64,000 nt of DNA. Source: Clostridia bacterium (GTDB taxonomy: Bacteria > Bacillota > Clostridia > Christensenellales > Borkfalkiaceae). Positions 23,954-32,316 of the stretch are shown here, in pieces (the first letter of the stretch is position 1; each line of letters starts with the position of its first letter). Under the pieces are notes generated by a model. The model was given only the letters and a program-made list of their open reading frames with translations, was not told the DNA's origin and searched no databases. The DNA is taken from positions 91,679 to 155,678 of the forward strand of contig JAFVYV010000012.1 of assembly GCA_017508485.1 (NCBI GenBank). The letters run 5' to 3'. A program made the position numbers and the translations under genes.

Positions 23954-24680
23954 ATACTCTTTTTAGTATGAGTGAAGTTATAAATAGGCTTAAAAATATA
24001 AAAGAAAATATTAGATAGTAAATTTTAAAAGGGGTAAACAGGCTAAAAAATAGCAAAGATATTGATATTAAAAAAAGCCTTTTTAGGTTTAGTCCGTAAA
24101 AAATATTTTTTAGGTTTAGACCTTCTTTTTTCTTAAAAAGTGAAGGTAAGGGTGGTAGCAAATTTTCTTCTTTTAAGGCAAAATACAACTCTTTTTCCGT
24201 TACTAAGGTTATTTTTTTAGTAAAAAGTTTGGAGTAAGAAAATAGTTCGTTATTTTCTAAACAAAAAATTAACAAATCTTCTTTAACTTCGTAAGCCGTT
24301 TTAAGTAAATCTAATTTAGTTAGCGCAAAATTTATTAAAAGGGTGGTGTTTTTTATATAAATTCTATCTTCTTTTTTGTATTCTACCCCTTTTTTGTCAA
24401 GCAAGGCGCAAATTAAACTTTCAATTTTTTCCTTTTTTTGAACGAGTAGGTAGGTTTTAAAATTTTCTATTGTTATTAGCTCTTTTTTGTTTAAGTTTTG
24501 TTTTAATTTTCTTTTATTTGCAAGTTTTATAAACAAAATTACGGTTAAAATAGATAAAAGTAGGCAAAAAATGGTTGCGCCCTCTTCAAGAATATAAGAT
24601 AGTGGTATAAAAAACAGCAAAAACGAGCCTAAAAACAAAAAAATTGCATCTAAAATAAAACTAAAAGAAAGGTTTTTCAT
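23952..24680 (-). CDS. Hypothetical membrane protein, 242 aa
   Basis: Two membrane helices near the N-terminus, a cytoplasmic domain of about 120 residues, and two strong C-terminal helices (LFLISISLLFFSLF, IYYLIFSFIFLSLFI). The middle part (about residues 70-185) looks alpha/beta and could be a nuclease-like or PH-like fold, but no motif is firm enough to name. AAGGAAAT precedes the start codon. It is very rich in Phe, Leu and Lys because of the low GC. Divergent from nadD and convergent with yhbY. Confidence 0.72.
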   Translation of the reverse strand: MKNLSFSFILDAIFLFLGSFLLFFIPLSYILEEGATIFCLLLSILTVILFIKLANKRKLKQNLNKKELITIENFKTYLLVQKKEKIESLICALLDKKGVEYKKEDRIYIKNTTLLINFALTKLDLLKTAYEVKEDLLIFCLENNELFSYSKLFTKKITLVTEKELYFALKEENLLPPLPSLFKKKEGLNLKNIFYGLNLKRLFLISISLLFFSLFTPFKIYYLIFSFIFLSLFITSLILKRV

Positions 24681-24776
24681 ACTAATTTCCTTTTTTTATA
24701 TAATTATTGACTAAAAGTATTTACTCTAAACTAAAAAACACTTTAAATTGACCTTTTTTTGTGGTAAAATGTTGGT

Positions 24777-25925
24777 ATGGAAAAGATAGGCATTTTTGGG
24801 GGAACTTTTGACCCTATACACAAAGAACATATTTCTTTCGTTTCTTATTTATTAGAGCAAGGCTTTGATAAAGTTATCGTCGTGCCTACTTTTATTCCAC
24901 CACATAAAGAAAGCAAAAAAATTACACCTGCAAATCATCGCTACAATATGCTTAAAAAAGCGTTTACCGATAAGCGTGCCATCGTTAGCGATTATGAGAT
25001 AAAAAAGGAAGGCAAAAGTTATACCTACCTAACCCTAGAGCATTTTAGTAAAGAGTATGAAGGCGCAGACCTTTATTTTATAGTCGGTCTTGATATGCTT
25101 GTGGACTTTAAAACTTGGAAAAATCCAACCAGAATTTTAGAACTTGCTAATCTTTTGGTGGCTATTCGTAAGGAAGAAAAAGGCCTAGAAAAAGTAATAG
25201 AAGAAACTATTGAAAAAGAAAGAGAGTATTTTAAAAAGACTTTTAACAAAGAGTTTACCTTACTTTCTTTTTTAGGGGAAAATATTTCTTCAACAAAAAT
25301 TAGGCTTTACAATAAGTTAGGGCTACCTATTGACGGGTTAACGGACAAAAAAGTTATAGAATATATAAAAAAACACAACCTATATACTGGCAACAAATAT
25401 TTTAATAGCGTAAAAAAATACTTGCCACAAAAAAGGCTTTACCACACGGCGCACGTTTTAGAAACGGCATTAAAAAAGGTTAAAGAACTTTCTTTAAGTG
25501 AGATGGAAGTGGAAACGGCTTGTGTGCTTCACGATATTGCAAAGTATATTGACCCAGAGGCTGTTGAAGGGTTTACCTATCCAAGCGATATGCCAAGAAG
25601 CGTTATTCACGCCAAACTTGGTGCGTATATGGCAAAAAACTTGCTTGGAGTTAAAAGTAGTGGTATAATTGATGCAATAGAATATCACACAACGGCAAAA
25701 CCTAATATGACTACTTTAGCAAAATTAGTGTTCGTTGCTGATATGATTAGTGAAGAAAGGACCTTTCCTGGAGTGGAAACTTTAAGGGAATACTATAAGG
25801 GCGACCTTGATACCTGTTTTGTTAAATGTTTAGAAGCAGAATATTTTGACCTAAAAGAAAAGGGCTGGGATATTTATATAGACACTATAGATGCGTACGA
25901 TTTTTACGTAAAAAAGGAGAAGTAA
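24777..25925 (+). CDS. nadD: Fused nicotinate-nucleotide adenylyltransferase (NadD) and YqeK-type HD hydrolase
   Basis: Residues 1-200 are NadD, which makes deamido-NAD: GIFGGTFDPIHKEH, PPHK and the C-terminal ISSTKIR motif. Residues about 213-382 are a YqeK HD domain (LYHTAHVLETA, VLHDIAKYIDP with His252-Asp253, EYHTTAKPNM, VFVADMISEER), known as a diadenosine tetraphosphate hydrolase. The two are usually separate adjacent genes; here they form one continuous frame. The start has no ribosome site and lies about 7 bases after an extended -10 (TGGTAAAAT, 24762-24770), suggesting leaderless translation. rsfS follows with a TAATG overlap. Confidence 0.92.
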   Translation: MEKIGIFGGTFDPIHKEHISFVSYLLEQGFDKVIVVPTFIPPHKESKKITPANHRYNMLKKAFTDKRAIVSDYEIKKEGKSYTYLTLEHFSKEYEGADLYFIVGLDMLVDFKTWKNPTRILELANLLVAIRKEEKGLEKVIEETIEKEREYFKKTFNKEFTLLSFLGENISSTKIRLYNKLGLPIDGLTDKKVIEYIKKHNLYTGNKYFNSVKKYLPQKRLYHTAHVLETALKKVKELSLSEMEVETACVLHDIAKYIDPEAVEGFTYPSDMPRSVIHAKLGAYMAKNLLGVKSSGIIDAIEYHTTAKPNMTTLAKLVFVADMISEERTFPGVETLREYYKGDLDTCFVKCLEAEYFDLKEKGWDIYIDTIDAYDFYVKKEK

Positions 25926-26275
25926 TGGAAGTTAATACTTTAAAACAAACAATTTTAGAATACTTATCAAGCAAAAAGGCAACGGATATTTTAAGCATCA
26001 ACGTTTCAGAAAAAACGATTATTGCAGACTATTATATCGTTGCATCTGGTAAGTCAATGTCACACGTTAAGTCATTATGTGAAAATTTAGAAGAAGAACT
26101 TTCTAAAAAATACCAAATTGAACCATTACGCCGTGAAGGTATCCGTGACGGCAGATGGGCAGTTCTTGACTACGGCGACGTTATAGTACACGTATTCAAT
26201 GATGAAATGAGATTGTTTTATCATTTAGAAAGACTTTGGGATGAAGGCAACAACGTTGAAAGGTTTGAAGATTAG
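25925..26275 (+). CDS. rsfS: Ribosomal silencing factor RsfS
   Basis: A 116-residue RsfS/YbeB protein that binds uL14 and blocks joining of the ribosomal subunits when nutrients are scarce. Family motifs: ADYYIVASGKSMSHVKSLC, then EGIRDGRWAVLDYGDVIVHVF. The nadD-yqeK-rsfS order is widely conserved. The start overlaps the previous stop codon (TAATG), so translation is coupled. Confidence 0.95.
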   Translation: MEVNTLKQTILEYLSSKKATDILSINVSEKTIIADYYIVASGKSMSHVKSLCENLEEELSKKYQIEPLRREGIRDGRWAVLDYGDVIVHVFNDEMRLFYHLERLWDEGNNVERFED

Positions 26276-26493
26276 TTCTTTTTAACGTAAATTCTGTTTA
26301 CTTCATCAGGATTTATAACAATACTTTTAGTTTTTTCCCTTTTTTTAGGTTGTTTTTTTGGGGCAACCGATATAGTAAGGCTGTTTATAAAAAAGATTAC
26401 GGATTTTATTAAAACCACTATAACGGTGCTTATAAAAAATAAAAAAGAAAGGGCTAAAAACCCCGTGAACGGGGAAAATAATAAAAAATTCAT
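26272..26493 (-). CDS. Small hypothetical membrane protein, 73 aa
   Basis: Predicted from the ATG at 26493: a strongly hydrophobic N-terminal half (one or two helices) followed by a basic, hydrophilic tail containing APKKQPKKREKTK and ending NPDEVNRIYVKKN. The codon use of the tail matches neighbouring genes, which is why I keep it. Against it: no clear ribosome site, and a short CCCCG/CGGGG hairpin with a T run on the minus strand lies inside the frame. It overlaps the end of rsfS by 4 bases. No family recognised. Confidence 0.45.
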   Translation of the reverse strand: MNFLLFSPFTGFLALSFLFFISTVIVVLIKSVIFFINSLTISVAPKKQPKKREKTKSIVINPDEVNRIYVKKN

Positions 26494-26583
26494 AGTTAAA
26501 ATATAAATTAAAAAATTAAAAGACAAATAGTATAATTTGTAAAATAATAATAAAATTTGTATTTTAGTTTAGTAGGAGATAGT

Positions 26584-27933
26584 ATGAACATAGTACTTGT
26601 TGGTGCAAGTATGATAGGTAGGGCTGTTACCGGCCAACTATTAAAAGAAAAACACGACTTAGTCGTTATTGAAAAAGACCCTGTTAAGGCAAACCGTTTA
26701 AGCGACAACTTTGACGTTTTGGTTATTAACGGTAGTGGTACGGATTTAGAAGTATTAAAGGAAGCAAAAGTTTATGATGCCGACCTTTTTATTGCACTTA
26801 CTTCAGAAGACCAAGTAAACATACTTTGTTGTATGCTTGCTAAGCGTTTAGGGGCAAAAAGCACTATCGCAAGGGTTAGAAACCCTGAAAATGAAGACGT
26901 TTTAACCTTCTTAAAAGATGATTTATCACTTTCAATGACGGTTAACCCTGAACTTGACTTTGCAAAAACGGTTGCAAGGGTTCTTCAATTCCCTTCAGCC
27001 GTTTCTATTGAAAGGTTTAGCCACCACGTTGAACTTATGGAGTTTAAAATTCCTGAAAAAAGTAAACTTCAAGGTTTAAGTTTGATGGACTTAAACAAAA
27101 AATATTCGTTAAACGTGCTTATTTCTGCCATTTCTAGGGGAGAAGAAGTGTTTATTCCTAAAGGGGATTTTATTTTACAAGCAGAAGATAAAATTTACCT
27201 AACGGGCGAATTGAAAATGGTGCAAAGGTTTGTTAAACAGTTTGGACTATTTACGCAAAAAATTAAAAAGGTTATGATAATAGGTGGTAGTACCGACGGG
27301 TATTATCTTGCAAAACATCTTATTGACCACGGCATAACCGTTAAAATTGTGGAAGAAAAGAAGGAAAGGGCAGAAGAATTAACCACCCTTTTACCTTATA
27401 CTGCAGTTATAAACGGCAACCCTGCCGATACCGATATTCTTATTGAAGAAGGTATTGAAACGGTTGATGCGTTAGTTTGTTTGTCAGGAAACGACGATAC
27501 CAACACAATGATTTCACTTTTTGCTAAAAAACTTGGCATAAAGAAGATTATAACCAGAATTGATAAAAAAATTATTAAAACGGTTATGGAAGAAATGGGG
27601 CTTGATATGGTCATTTCCCCTAAAGACGTCGTTGCAAACAGTATTTTAAAATACGTGCGTTCAAAAGAAAATTCAAAGTTAAGGGACGTTATCAACTTTT
27701 ACAAAATGGTGGACGACAAGGTTGAAGCATTAGAGTTTGTTGTTCATAGCGACTACGAATTTTTAGGCAAAAAATTAAAAACGCTTAAAATTAGAAAGGA
27801 CGTTATTATTGGCGCAATAATTAAGGAAAACGAAGTGGTTATTCCGTCAGGCGATAGCGTTATAGAAAAAAACGATAAAGTTATTATAGTAACTACTGCA
27901 AAACTTGGTAGTTTAGAGGAAATTGTAGAATAA
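26584..27933 (+). CDS. trkA: Trk potassium uptake regulatory subunit TrkA
   Basis: A 449-residue cytoplasmic gating subunit of the Trk K+ uptake system with two RCK units. Each has a Rossmann NAD-binding domain (start VLVGASMIGRAVTGQLL; second MIIGGSTDGYYLAKHL) and a TrkA-C domain. The ATG at 26584 follows AGGAGAT; an earlier in-frame start lacks support. trkH follows after one base, so the two subunits are made together. The duplicated form is the usual length for TrkA of Trk systems. Confidence 0.94.
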   Translation: MNIVLVGASMIGRAVTGQLLKEKHDLVVIEKDPVKANRLSDNFDVLVINGSGTDLEVLKEAKVYDADLFIALTSEDQVNILCCMLAKRLGAKSTIARVRNPENEDVLTFLKDDLSLSMTVNPELDFAKTVARVLQFPSAVSIERFSHHVELMEFKIPEKSKLQGLSLMDLNKKYSLNVLISAISRGEEVFIPKGDFILQAEDKIYLTGELKMVQRFVKQFGLFTQKIKKVMIIGGSTDGYYLAKHLIDHGITVKIVEEKKERAEELTTLLPYTAVINGNPADTDILIEEGIETVDALVCLSGNDDTNTMISLFAKKLGIKKIITRIDKKIIKTVMEEMGLDMVISPKDVVANSILKYVRSKENSKLRDVINFYKMVDDKVEALEFVVHSDYEFLGKKLKTLKIRKDVIIGAIIKENEVVIPSGDSVIEKNDKVIIVTTAKLGSLEEIVE

Positions 27934-27934
27934 A

Positions 27935-29374
27935 ATGAACGTAAGAAGAATTTTTAAAGTTTTAGGATACGTTTTAATTGTTGAAGCAATTTTTATGCTT
28001 TTTCCTTTAATAGTATCTTTAATATATAAAGAATTTGTTAACGTAAAAGCCTTTGGTATTTCTATAGGGGTGCTTTTAGTTTTTGGGTTTATTCTTGCAA
28101 ATATTCCACTTAAACGCAAAAACTTTTTCCTAAAAGAAGGTTTAGCCGTTGCAGGACTTTCTTGGATAGTAATTTCCCTTTTTGGCGCAATTCCGTTTAT
28201 GATAAGCGGTGCTATTCCAAACTTTATAGACGCTTTTTTTGAAACCGTTTCAGGCTTTACAACTACTGGTGCATCTGTAATTTCTAACGTAGAAGGTGTT
28301 TCAAAGGGCATACTTTTTTGGAGGGCTTTAACTCACTTTATGGGTGGTATGGGTATACTGGTATTTTTACTTGCCTTTTTACCTAATAGCGACTCTAATT
28401 CAATTCACATATATAGCGCAGAATCAACGGGTACAAAAGCCTCAAAGGTTGCGTCTAAATTAAAAAACGCCACTTTATATTTATACTTAATTTATATAGG
28501 CTTAACTATTTTAGAAAGCGTTTTACTTTGTTTTGATATGCCTGTTTTTGATGCAATTTGCCACGCACTTTCAACGGCAGGTACAGGTGGTTTTTCTACC
28601 TTTAATAATTCAATTGCTGGTCAAAGTGCTTACGTGCAAGTGGTTATAACGGTGTTTATGTTTATTTTTGGTATAAACTTTTCACTTTACTATTTGCTAC
28701 TTTTTGGAAAGGCAAAAGAAGTATTCAAAAGCGAAGAATTAAGGGTTTTTGTTATAATAGTAATAGTTGCAATTTTAGGGGTAACTATTCCACTACTTTC
28801 AGTTTACGAAAACTTTGGTAAAGCGTTTAGATACGGCGCTTTCCAAGTGTTATCACTTATAAGTACGACTGGCTTTTTCTCTGCAGAGTTTACCGTTTGG
28901 CCATCACTTTGTTTAGGAATTCTATTTATCGTTATGTTTATAGGTAGTATGGGTGGCTCAACAGGTGGTGGTATAAAAGTTTCAAGGGTTTGTATCGCTT
29001 ACAAAATGGCTATCCGTGATTTTAAAAAGACTATTAGACCTAACAAAGTTTCTTTAATAAAGTTTGACGGCAGAGTTATTGAAGAAGGGGAAGAAAGGGG
29101 CGTTAGAGTATTTATAATACTATATTTTATAATTTTATTAATTTCTACTTTACTTCTAAGTGTGTTTGGTGGTAATATAGAAACGAACCTAACAAGTTCA
29201 CTTTCAATGCTAAGTAACGTTGGACCTGCTTTTGGTGAAATTGGTTTTTCCGGCTACTACGGTCTTTTACCAGCACCGTCAAAAATAATACTTTGCTTTG
29301 ATATGCTAATAGGTAGGTTAGAAATTTTACCTATTTTAGTAATGATTGCGCCTTCTGCTTGGCGTTTTAAGTAA
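27935..29374 (+). CDS. trkH: Trk potassium uptake membrane subunit TrkH
   Basis: A 479-residue channel-like K+ translocator with about ten to twelve hydrophobic segments, including four selectivity-filter-like loops such as FTTTGAS, STAGTGGFST, STTGFFSAEF and SNVGPAFGEIG. It requires TrkA for gating. The gene directly follows trkA. The ribosome site is distant (GAGGAAAT), consistent with translational coupling. An FMN riboswitch begins 17 bases after the stop. Confidence 0.95.
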   Translation: MNVRRIFKVLGYVLIVEAIFMLFPLIVSLIYKEFVNVKAFGISIGVLLVFGFILANIPLKRKNFFLKEGLAVAGLSWIVISLFGAIPFMISGAIPNFIDAFFETVSGFTTTGASVISNVEGVSKGILFWRALTHFMGGMGILVFLLAFLPNSDSNSIHIYSAESTGTKASKVASKLKNATLYLYLIYIGLTILESVLLCFDMPVFDAICHALSTAGTGGFSTFNNSIAGQSAYVQVVITVFMFIFGINFSLYYLLLFGKAKEVFKSEELRVFVIIVIVAILGVTIPLLSVYENFGKAFRYGAFQVLSLISTTGFFSAEFTVWPSLCLGILFIVMFIGSMGGSTGGGIKVSRVCIAYKMAIRDFKKTIRPNKVSLIKFDGRVIEEGEERGVRVFIILYFIILLISTLLLSVFGGNIETNLTSSLSMLSNVGPAFGEIGFSGYYGLLPAPSKIILCFDMLIGRLEILPILVMIAPSAWRFK

Positions 29375-29390
29375 AAAAACAACTCAATAG

Positions 29391-29510
29391 ATTTTCTTTG
29401 GGGCAGAGTGTAATTCTCTACCGGTAGTTATAGTCTACTAACCCTTTATAGGGCCGACACGGTGTAATTCCGTGACCGACGGTTATAGTCCGGATGATAA
29501 AAGAAAAAAT
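29391..29510 (+). ncRNA. FMN riboswitch (RFN element)
   Basis: All the main conserved strands of the RFN element are present in order: GGGGCAGAGTGTAATTCTC, ACCGGTAGTTATAGTC, GGGCCGACACGGTGTAATTC, CGTGACCGACGGTTATAGTC and CCGGATGATAAAAG. The flanking TTTTCTTT and AAAGAAAA segments form P1. It precedes the RibU-TsaE gene and its own terminator. Confidence 0.96.
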
Positions 29511-29515
29511 TTTTT

Positions 29516-29547
29516 AAGTCCCATTTTTTTGTAAAATGGGCTTTTTT
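29516..29547 (+). terminator. Intrinsic terminator of the FMN riboswitch
   Basis: CCCATTTT and AAAATGGG form the core stem, with AAG/CTT below a one-base bulge, followed by TTTTTT. FMN binding is expected to favour this hairpin and stop transcription before ribU-tsaE. Confidence 0.88.
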
Positions 29548-29565
29548 GTTTTAAGGAGATAGGTT

Positions 29566-30591
29566 ATGAAAAAAATTAAATGGGGTTTTAAGTTAACCAC
29601 TAAAAACATTGCGGTAGTTGCCGTGCTTTCAGCACTTTCTTTCGTGCTTTATATGTTCGTAAAGTTTCCACTACCGTTTATTTTTCCAAGTTTTTTAGAT
29701 ATGCAGTTTTCCGACTTACCTGCACTTCTTGGTGGATTTTCTTTAGGACCTATTGCAGGTACTATTATAATCGTAGTAAAGTGCTTACTTAAACTTCCTT
29801 TTTCTTCAACGGCGTGTGTTGGGGAACTAGCCGACCTTTTAATCGGTCTTGCTTTCGTTCTGCCAAGTTCAGTTTATTATAGATATAATAGAAACAAAAA
29901 GGGTGCTATAATTTCTTTACTAATCGGCTCTTTTTCAGCAATAATTATGGCAGTCGTTGCAAATAGATTTATACTAATACCTTTCTTCACAAAGGCATAC
30001 GGTATGGAAGCAATAGTTGGTATGATGAAGGCTTTATATCCAGAAATTTCTGCAGATAGCGTTTATAAATACTACCTACCACTTGCCGTTTTACCGTTCA
30101 ACTTTTTAAGATGTTTAGTTTGTGGTGTTTTAACCTACTTTACTTACAAGCCACTTTCAAAAGCACTTCATTGGGAAGAAAACGCAAAAAAGAAGTTTTT
30201 AATAAGTAAATCTCCTATTGATACGGAAAGAATTGCATTTAACTACGCAAGGACCTTAAATAAAGGGGATATCGTTTTACTTCAAGGGGAAATGGGCGCA
30301 GGTAAAACCGCTTTCGTTAAAGGTCTTGCTTTAGGCTTAGGCATAAAAGAAGAAGTAACAAGCCCTACTTATGCATATTTAAATGTTTACGAAGGCTTAC
30401 TTTACCACTACGACTTATACCGTTTAGATAGTGGCAAAAGGGCAGAAGAATTAGGGCTTACCGACTATTTTGGCGCAAGCGACAATATTTGCGTTTTAGA
30501 GTGGTCGGAAAATATTAAGGAAGTATTGCCAGAAAACTGCAAACAAGTTATAATAGAAAAAAAGGGAAACAAAAGAAAGATTACTTTATGA
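29566..30591 (+). CDS. Fusion of riboflavin ECF transporter S component (RibU) and tRNA t6A ATPase TsaE
   Basis: Residues 1-205 are RibU-like: six hydrophobic helices, KNIAVVAVLSALSFVLYM, FLDMQFSDLPALLGGF and the GELADLLIG region, matching riboflavin S components. Residues about 206-341 are a complete TsaE: SPIDTERIAFNYA, Walker A GEMGAGKT (241-248), TSPTYAYLN, YHYDLYRL and LEWSENI. TsaE is the ATPase of the TsaB-TsaD-TsaE complex for tRNA threonylcarbamoyladenosine. There is no stop codon and no internal ATG at the junction (near 30,190). tsaB overlaps its end. The FMN riboswitch places both parts under flavin control. A base deletion joining two formerly overlapping genes is the alternative to a functional fusion. 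Confidence 0.9.
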   Translation: MKKIKWGFKLTTKNIAVVAVLSALSFVLYMFVKFPLPFIFPSFLDMQFSDLPALLGGFSLGPIAGTIIIVVKCLLKLPFSSTACVGELADLLIGLAFVLPSSVYYRYNRNKKGAIISLLIGSFSAIIMAVVANRFILIPFFTKAYGMEAIVGMMKALYPEISADSVYKYYLPLAVLPFNFLRCLVCGVLTYFTYKPLSKALHWEENAKKKFLISKSPIDTERIAFNYARTLNKGDIVLLQGEMGAGKTAFVKGLALGLGIKEEVTSPTYAYLNVYEGLLYHYDLYRLDSGKRAEELGLTDYFGASDNICVLEWSENIKEVLPENCKQVIIEKKGNKRKITL

Positions 30592-31190
30592 ATTATTTAG
30601 TTATTGACACAAGCAGTAAACATTTAATAATACTATTATCAAAAAAGGGCGAAGTGTTTACAACTTATATAGAAGATTGCAATACCGACCACTCTACTAA
30701 ACTTATGGTAGAAGTTGATAAAATGCTAAAAGAAAAGGGCGTTACGCTTTTTGATATGGACTTTTTTGGCGTAGTCGTTGGACCTGGCTCTTTTACCGGT
30801 ATAAGAATTGGCGTTGCCACGGTAAAAGCCTTTTCTCTTGCAGTAAATAAACCAGTTTTACCACTCACTTCTTTTGATACTATTGCGTATAATAAGGTTG
30901 ACGGCAAGTTTTTAGCCGTAATTGATGCAAAGCACGATAATTTTTACGCTGAAGGGGTAGAAGATGGTAAAATAACCCTAGCACCTTGTTTTATAAATAA
31001 AGAAAGGGTGTTAGAGTTAAAAAAGGAATATGCGCTTATCTCTTTTGACGATATTGAAGGCGTAGAAAAGGTTTGCCCTGTTGAAGGGTTAAAGAAAGCC
31101 GTTCTAGAAAACAAAGAAAAGGTAACCTTTGATATGAATTTGGTTACTCCGTTATATATAAGAAAAAGCCAAGCAGAGGAAAACAGATGA
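30588..31190 (+). CDS. tsaB: tRNA threonylcarbamoyladenosine biosynthesis protein TsaB
   Basis: A 200-residue ASKHA-type protein that partners TsaD in making t6A37. Motifs: VIDTSSKHLIILLS, the VVGPGSFTGIRIGVATVKAF loop and ALP-like LPLTSFDTIAY. It is slightly shorter than many TsaB proteins but complete. ATGA overlaps with the TsaE stop upstream and the rimI start downstream give the classical tsaE-tsaB-rimI order. Confidence 0.93.
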   Translation: MNYLVIDTSSKHLIILLSKKGEVFTTYIEDCNTDHSTKLMVEVDKMLKEKGVTLFDMDFFGVVVGPGSFTGIRIGVATVKAFSLAVNKPVLPLTSFDTIAYNKVDGKFLAVIDAKHDNFYAEGVEDGKITLAPCFINKERVLELKKEYALISFDDIEGVEKVCPVEGLKKAVLENKEKVTFDMNLVTPLYIRKSQAEENR

Positions 31191-31630
31191 CTTTAAGAAG
31201 TTGGGAGTTTGTTGATTTAATTAAAATTGAAAAATTCCATAAAGAAAATTTTATAGATGCCTGGACTTATTCTCAATTAGCGTCTTCTTTTTTAAGTGAT
31301 AAATTTAAGGGCTTTTTAGTTGAAGATAACGGCGAAATTTTGGGTACGGTTTGCTACGACTTAAGCATAGAAGAAGGAGATATTCTTCATATCGTAGTCA
31401 AAAAGGAAGAAAGAAAAAAGGGTATTGCCACTTCTCTTTTAGAAAGGGCTTTTGAAGAAGTTAAAAAAATTGAACTAAAGGCGCTTTTTTTAGAAGTTAG
31501 AGAGTCAAATATTCCTGCTATTAAAACTTATGAAAAGGCGGGATTTACTAAACTAGCTGAAAGGAAAAACTATTATAGCGATAAAGAAACTGCAATTGTT
31601 ATGAAAAAGGAGTTTAGTTATAATTACTAA
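31187..31630 (+). CDS. rimI: Ribosomal protein S18-type N-acetyltransferase RimI
   Basis: A 147-residue GNAT acetyltransferase with the acetyl-CoA motif VVKKEERKKGIATSLLERAFEE, then LEVRESNIPAIKTYEKAGF. RimI acetylates the N-terminal Ala of ribosomal protein S18; the substrate is inferred from family and operon position. It overlaps tsaB by 4 bases. The ribosome site for the next gene (AAAAGGAG) is inside its last codons. Confidence 0.9.
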   Translation: MTLRSWEFVDLIKIEKFHKENFIDAWTYSQLASSFLSDKFKGFLVEDNGEILGTVCYDLSIEEGDILHIVVKKEERKKGIATSLLERAFEEVKKIELKALFLEVRESNIPAIKTYEKAGFTKLAERKNYYSDKETAIVMKKEFSYNY

Positions 31631-32306
31631 AAAGACGATAGTTTTTTTACACGGGTATTTATCAAATAAAGAAAGTTTTAACTTAAATATCAACTACTTA
31701 AAAAAGTATTTTAATTGTTTTGCTTTTGACCTAACGGGTTTTGGCGAAGGCAAAAATATGGACTATCCTTATTCTCTTGACGATTATATAAAAGAAGTTA
31801 AGGAAAAGTTAAAAGAAAATAATATAAAAAAACCACATATAATAGCGCATTCTTTTGGGGCGAGAATTGCTTTAAAGTTAGCCTCTCAAAACAAAAACTT
31901 TTTTGACAAAATGGTTATAACGGGTGGCGCAGGGCTAAAACCTAAAAAGACCTTAAAAAAGGTTATAAAAAGGTGGTTATTTAAATTCTTAAAAATCTTT
32001 TTACCTAAAGAAAGGTTAAAAGGTTTTTATTCTAAAGACTACAATTCACTATCCCCCGTAATGCAAAAAAGTTTTGTTAAGATTGTAAACGAACACTTAG
32101 ATGGCCGTTTGTCTAAAATTGAAAACAAAACGTTACTTATTTACGGCAGTTTAGACAAAGAAACGCCACTTTATATGGCAAAAAGGTTTAATAAAAATAT
32201 AAAAAACAGTTCTCTTTTTGTTATCAAAGGGGCAGGGCATTTTTGTTTTGTTGAAAAACCAGACCTTTTTAATTTTACCGTAAAAGAGTTTTTGTTAAAA
32301 AAGTAA
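31620..32306 (+). CDS. Alpha/beta hydrolase, non-AUG start likely
   Basis: An alpha/beta-hydrolase-fold protein. The frame must begin near 31620, because the essential N-terminal strand and oxyanion loop (TIVFLHGYLSNKESF) and the FDLTGFGEG segment lie upstream of the first in-frame ATG (31758). AAAAGGAG (31604-31611) is correctly placed for an ATA codon at 31620 (or ATT at 31623). There is no ATG, GTG or TTG between the upstream in-frame stop (31602) and the HG motif. Nucleophile is the Ser in IIAHSFGAR, acid in YGSLDKETP, base in KGAGHFCF. Substrate unknown; about 228 residues. Either ATA/ATT initiates or the gene is crippled. Confidence 0.7.
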   Translation: MITKKTIVFLHGYLSNKESFNLNINYLKKYFNCFAFDLTGFGEGKNMDYPYSLDDYIKEVKEKLKENNIKKPHIIAHSFGARIALKLASQNKNFFDKMVITGGAGLKPKKTLKKVIKRWLFKFLKIFLPKERLKGFYSKDYNSLSPVMQKSFVKIVNEHLDGRLSKIENKTLLIYGSLDKETPLYMAKRFNKNIKNSSLFVIKGAGHFCFVEKPDLFNFTVKEFLLKK

Positions 32307-32316
32307 AGGAGTAAAA

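Noticed and set aside
26461..26474. CCCCG/CGGGG hairpin as terminator on the minus strand
   Set aside because: It lies within a plausible small coding frame and the loop is only 4 bases; not enough to call it a terminator.
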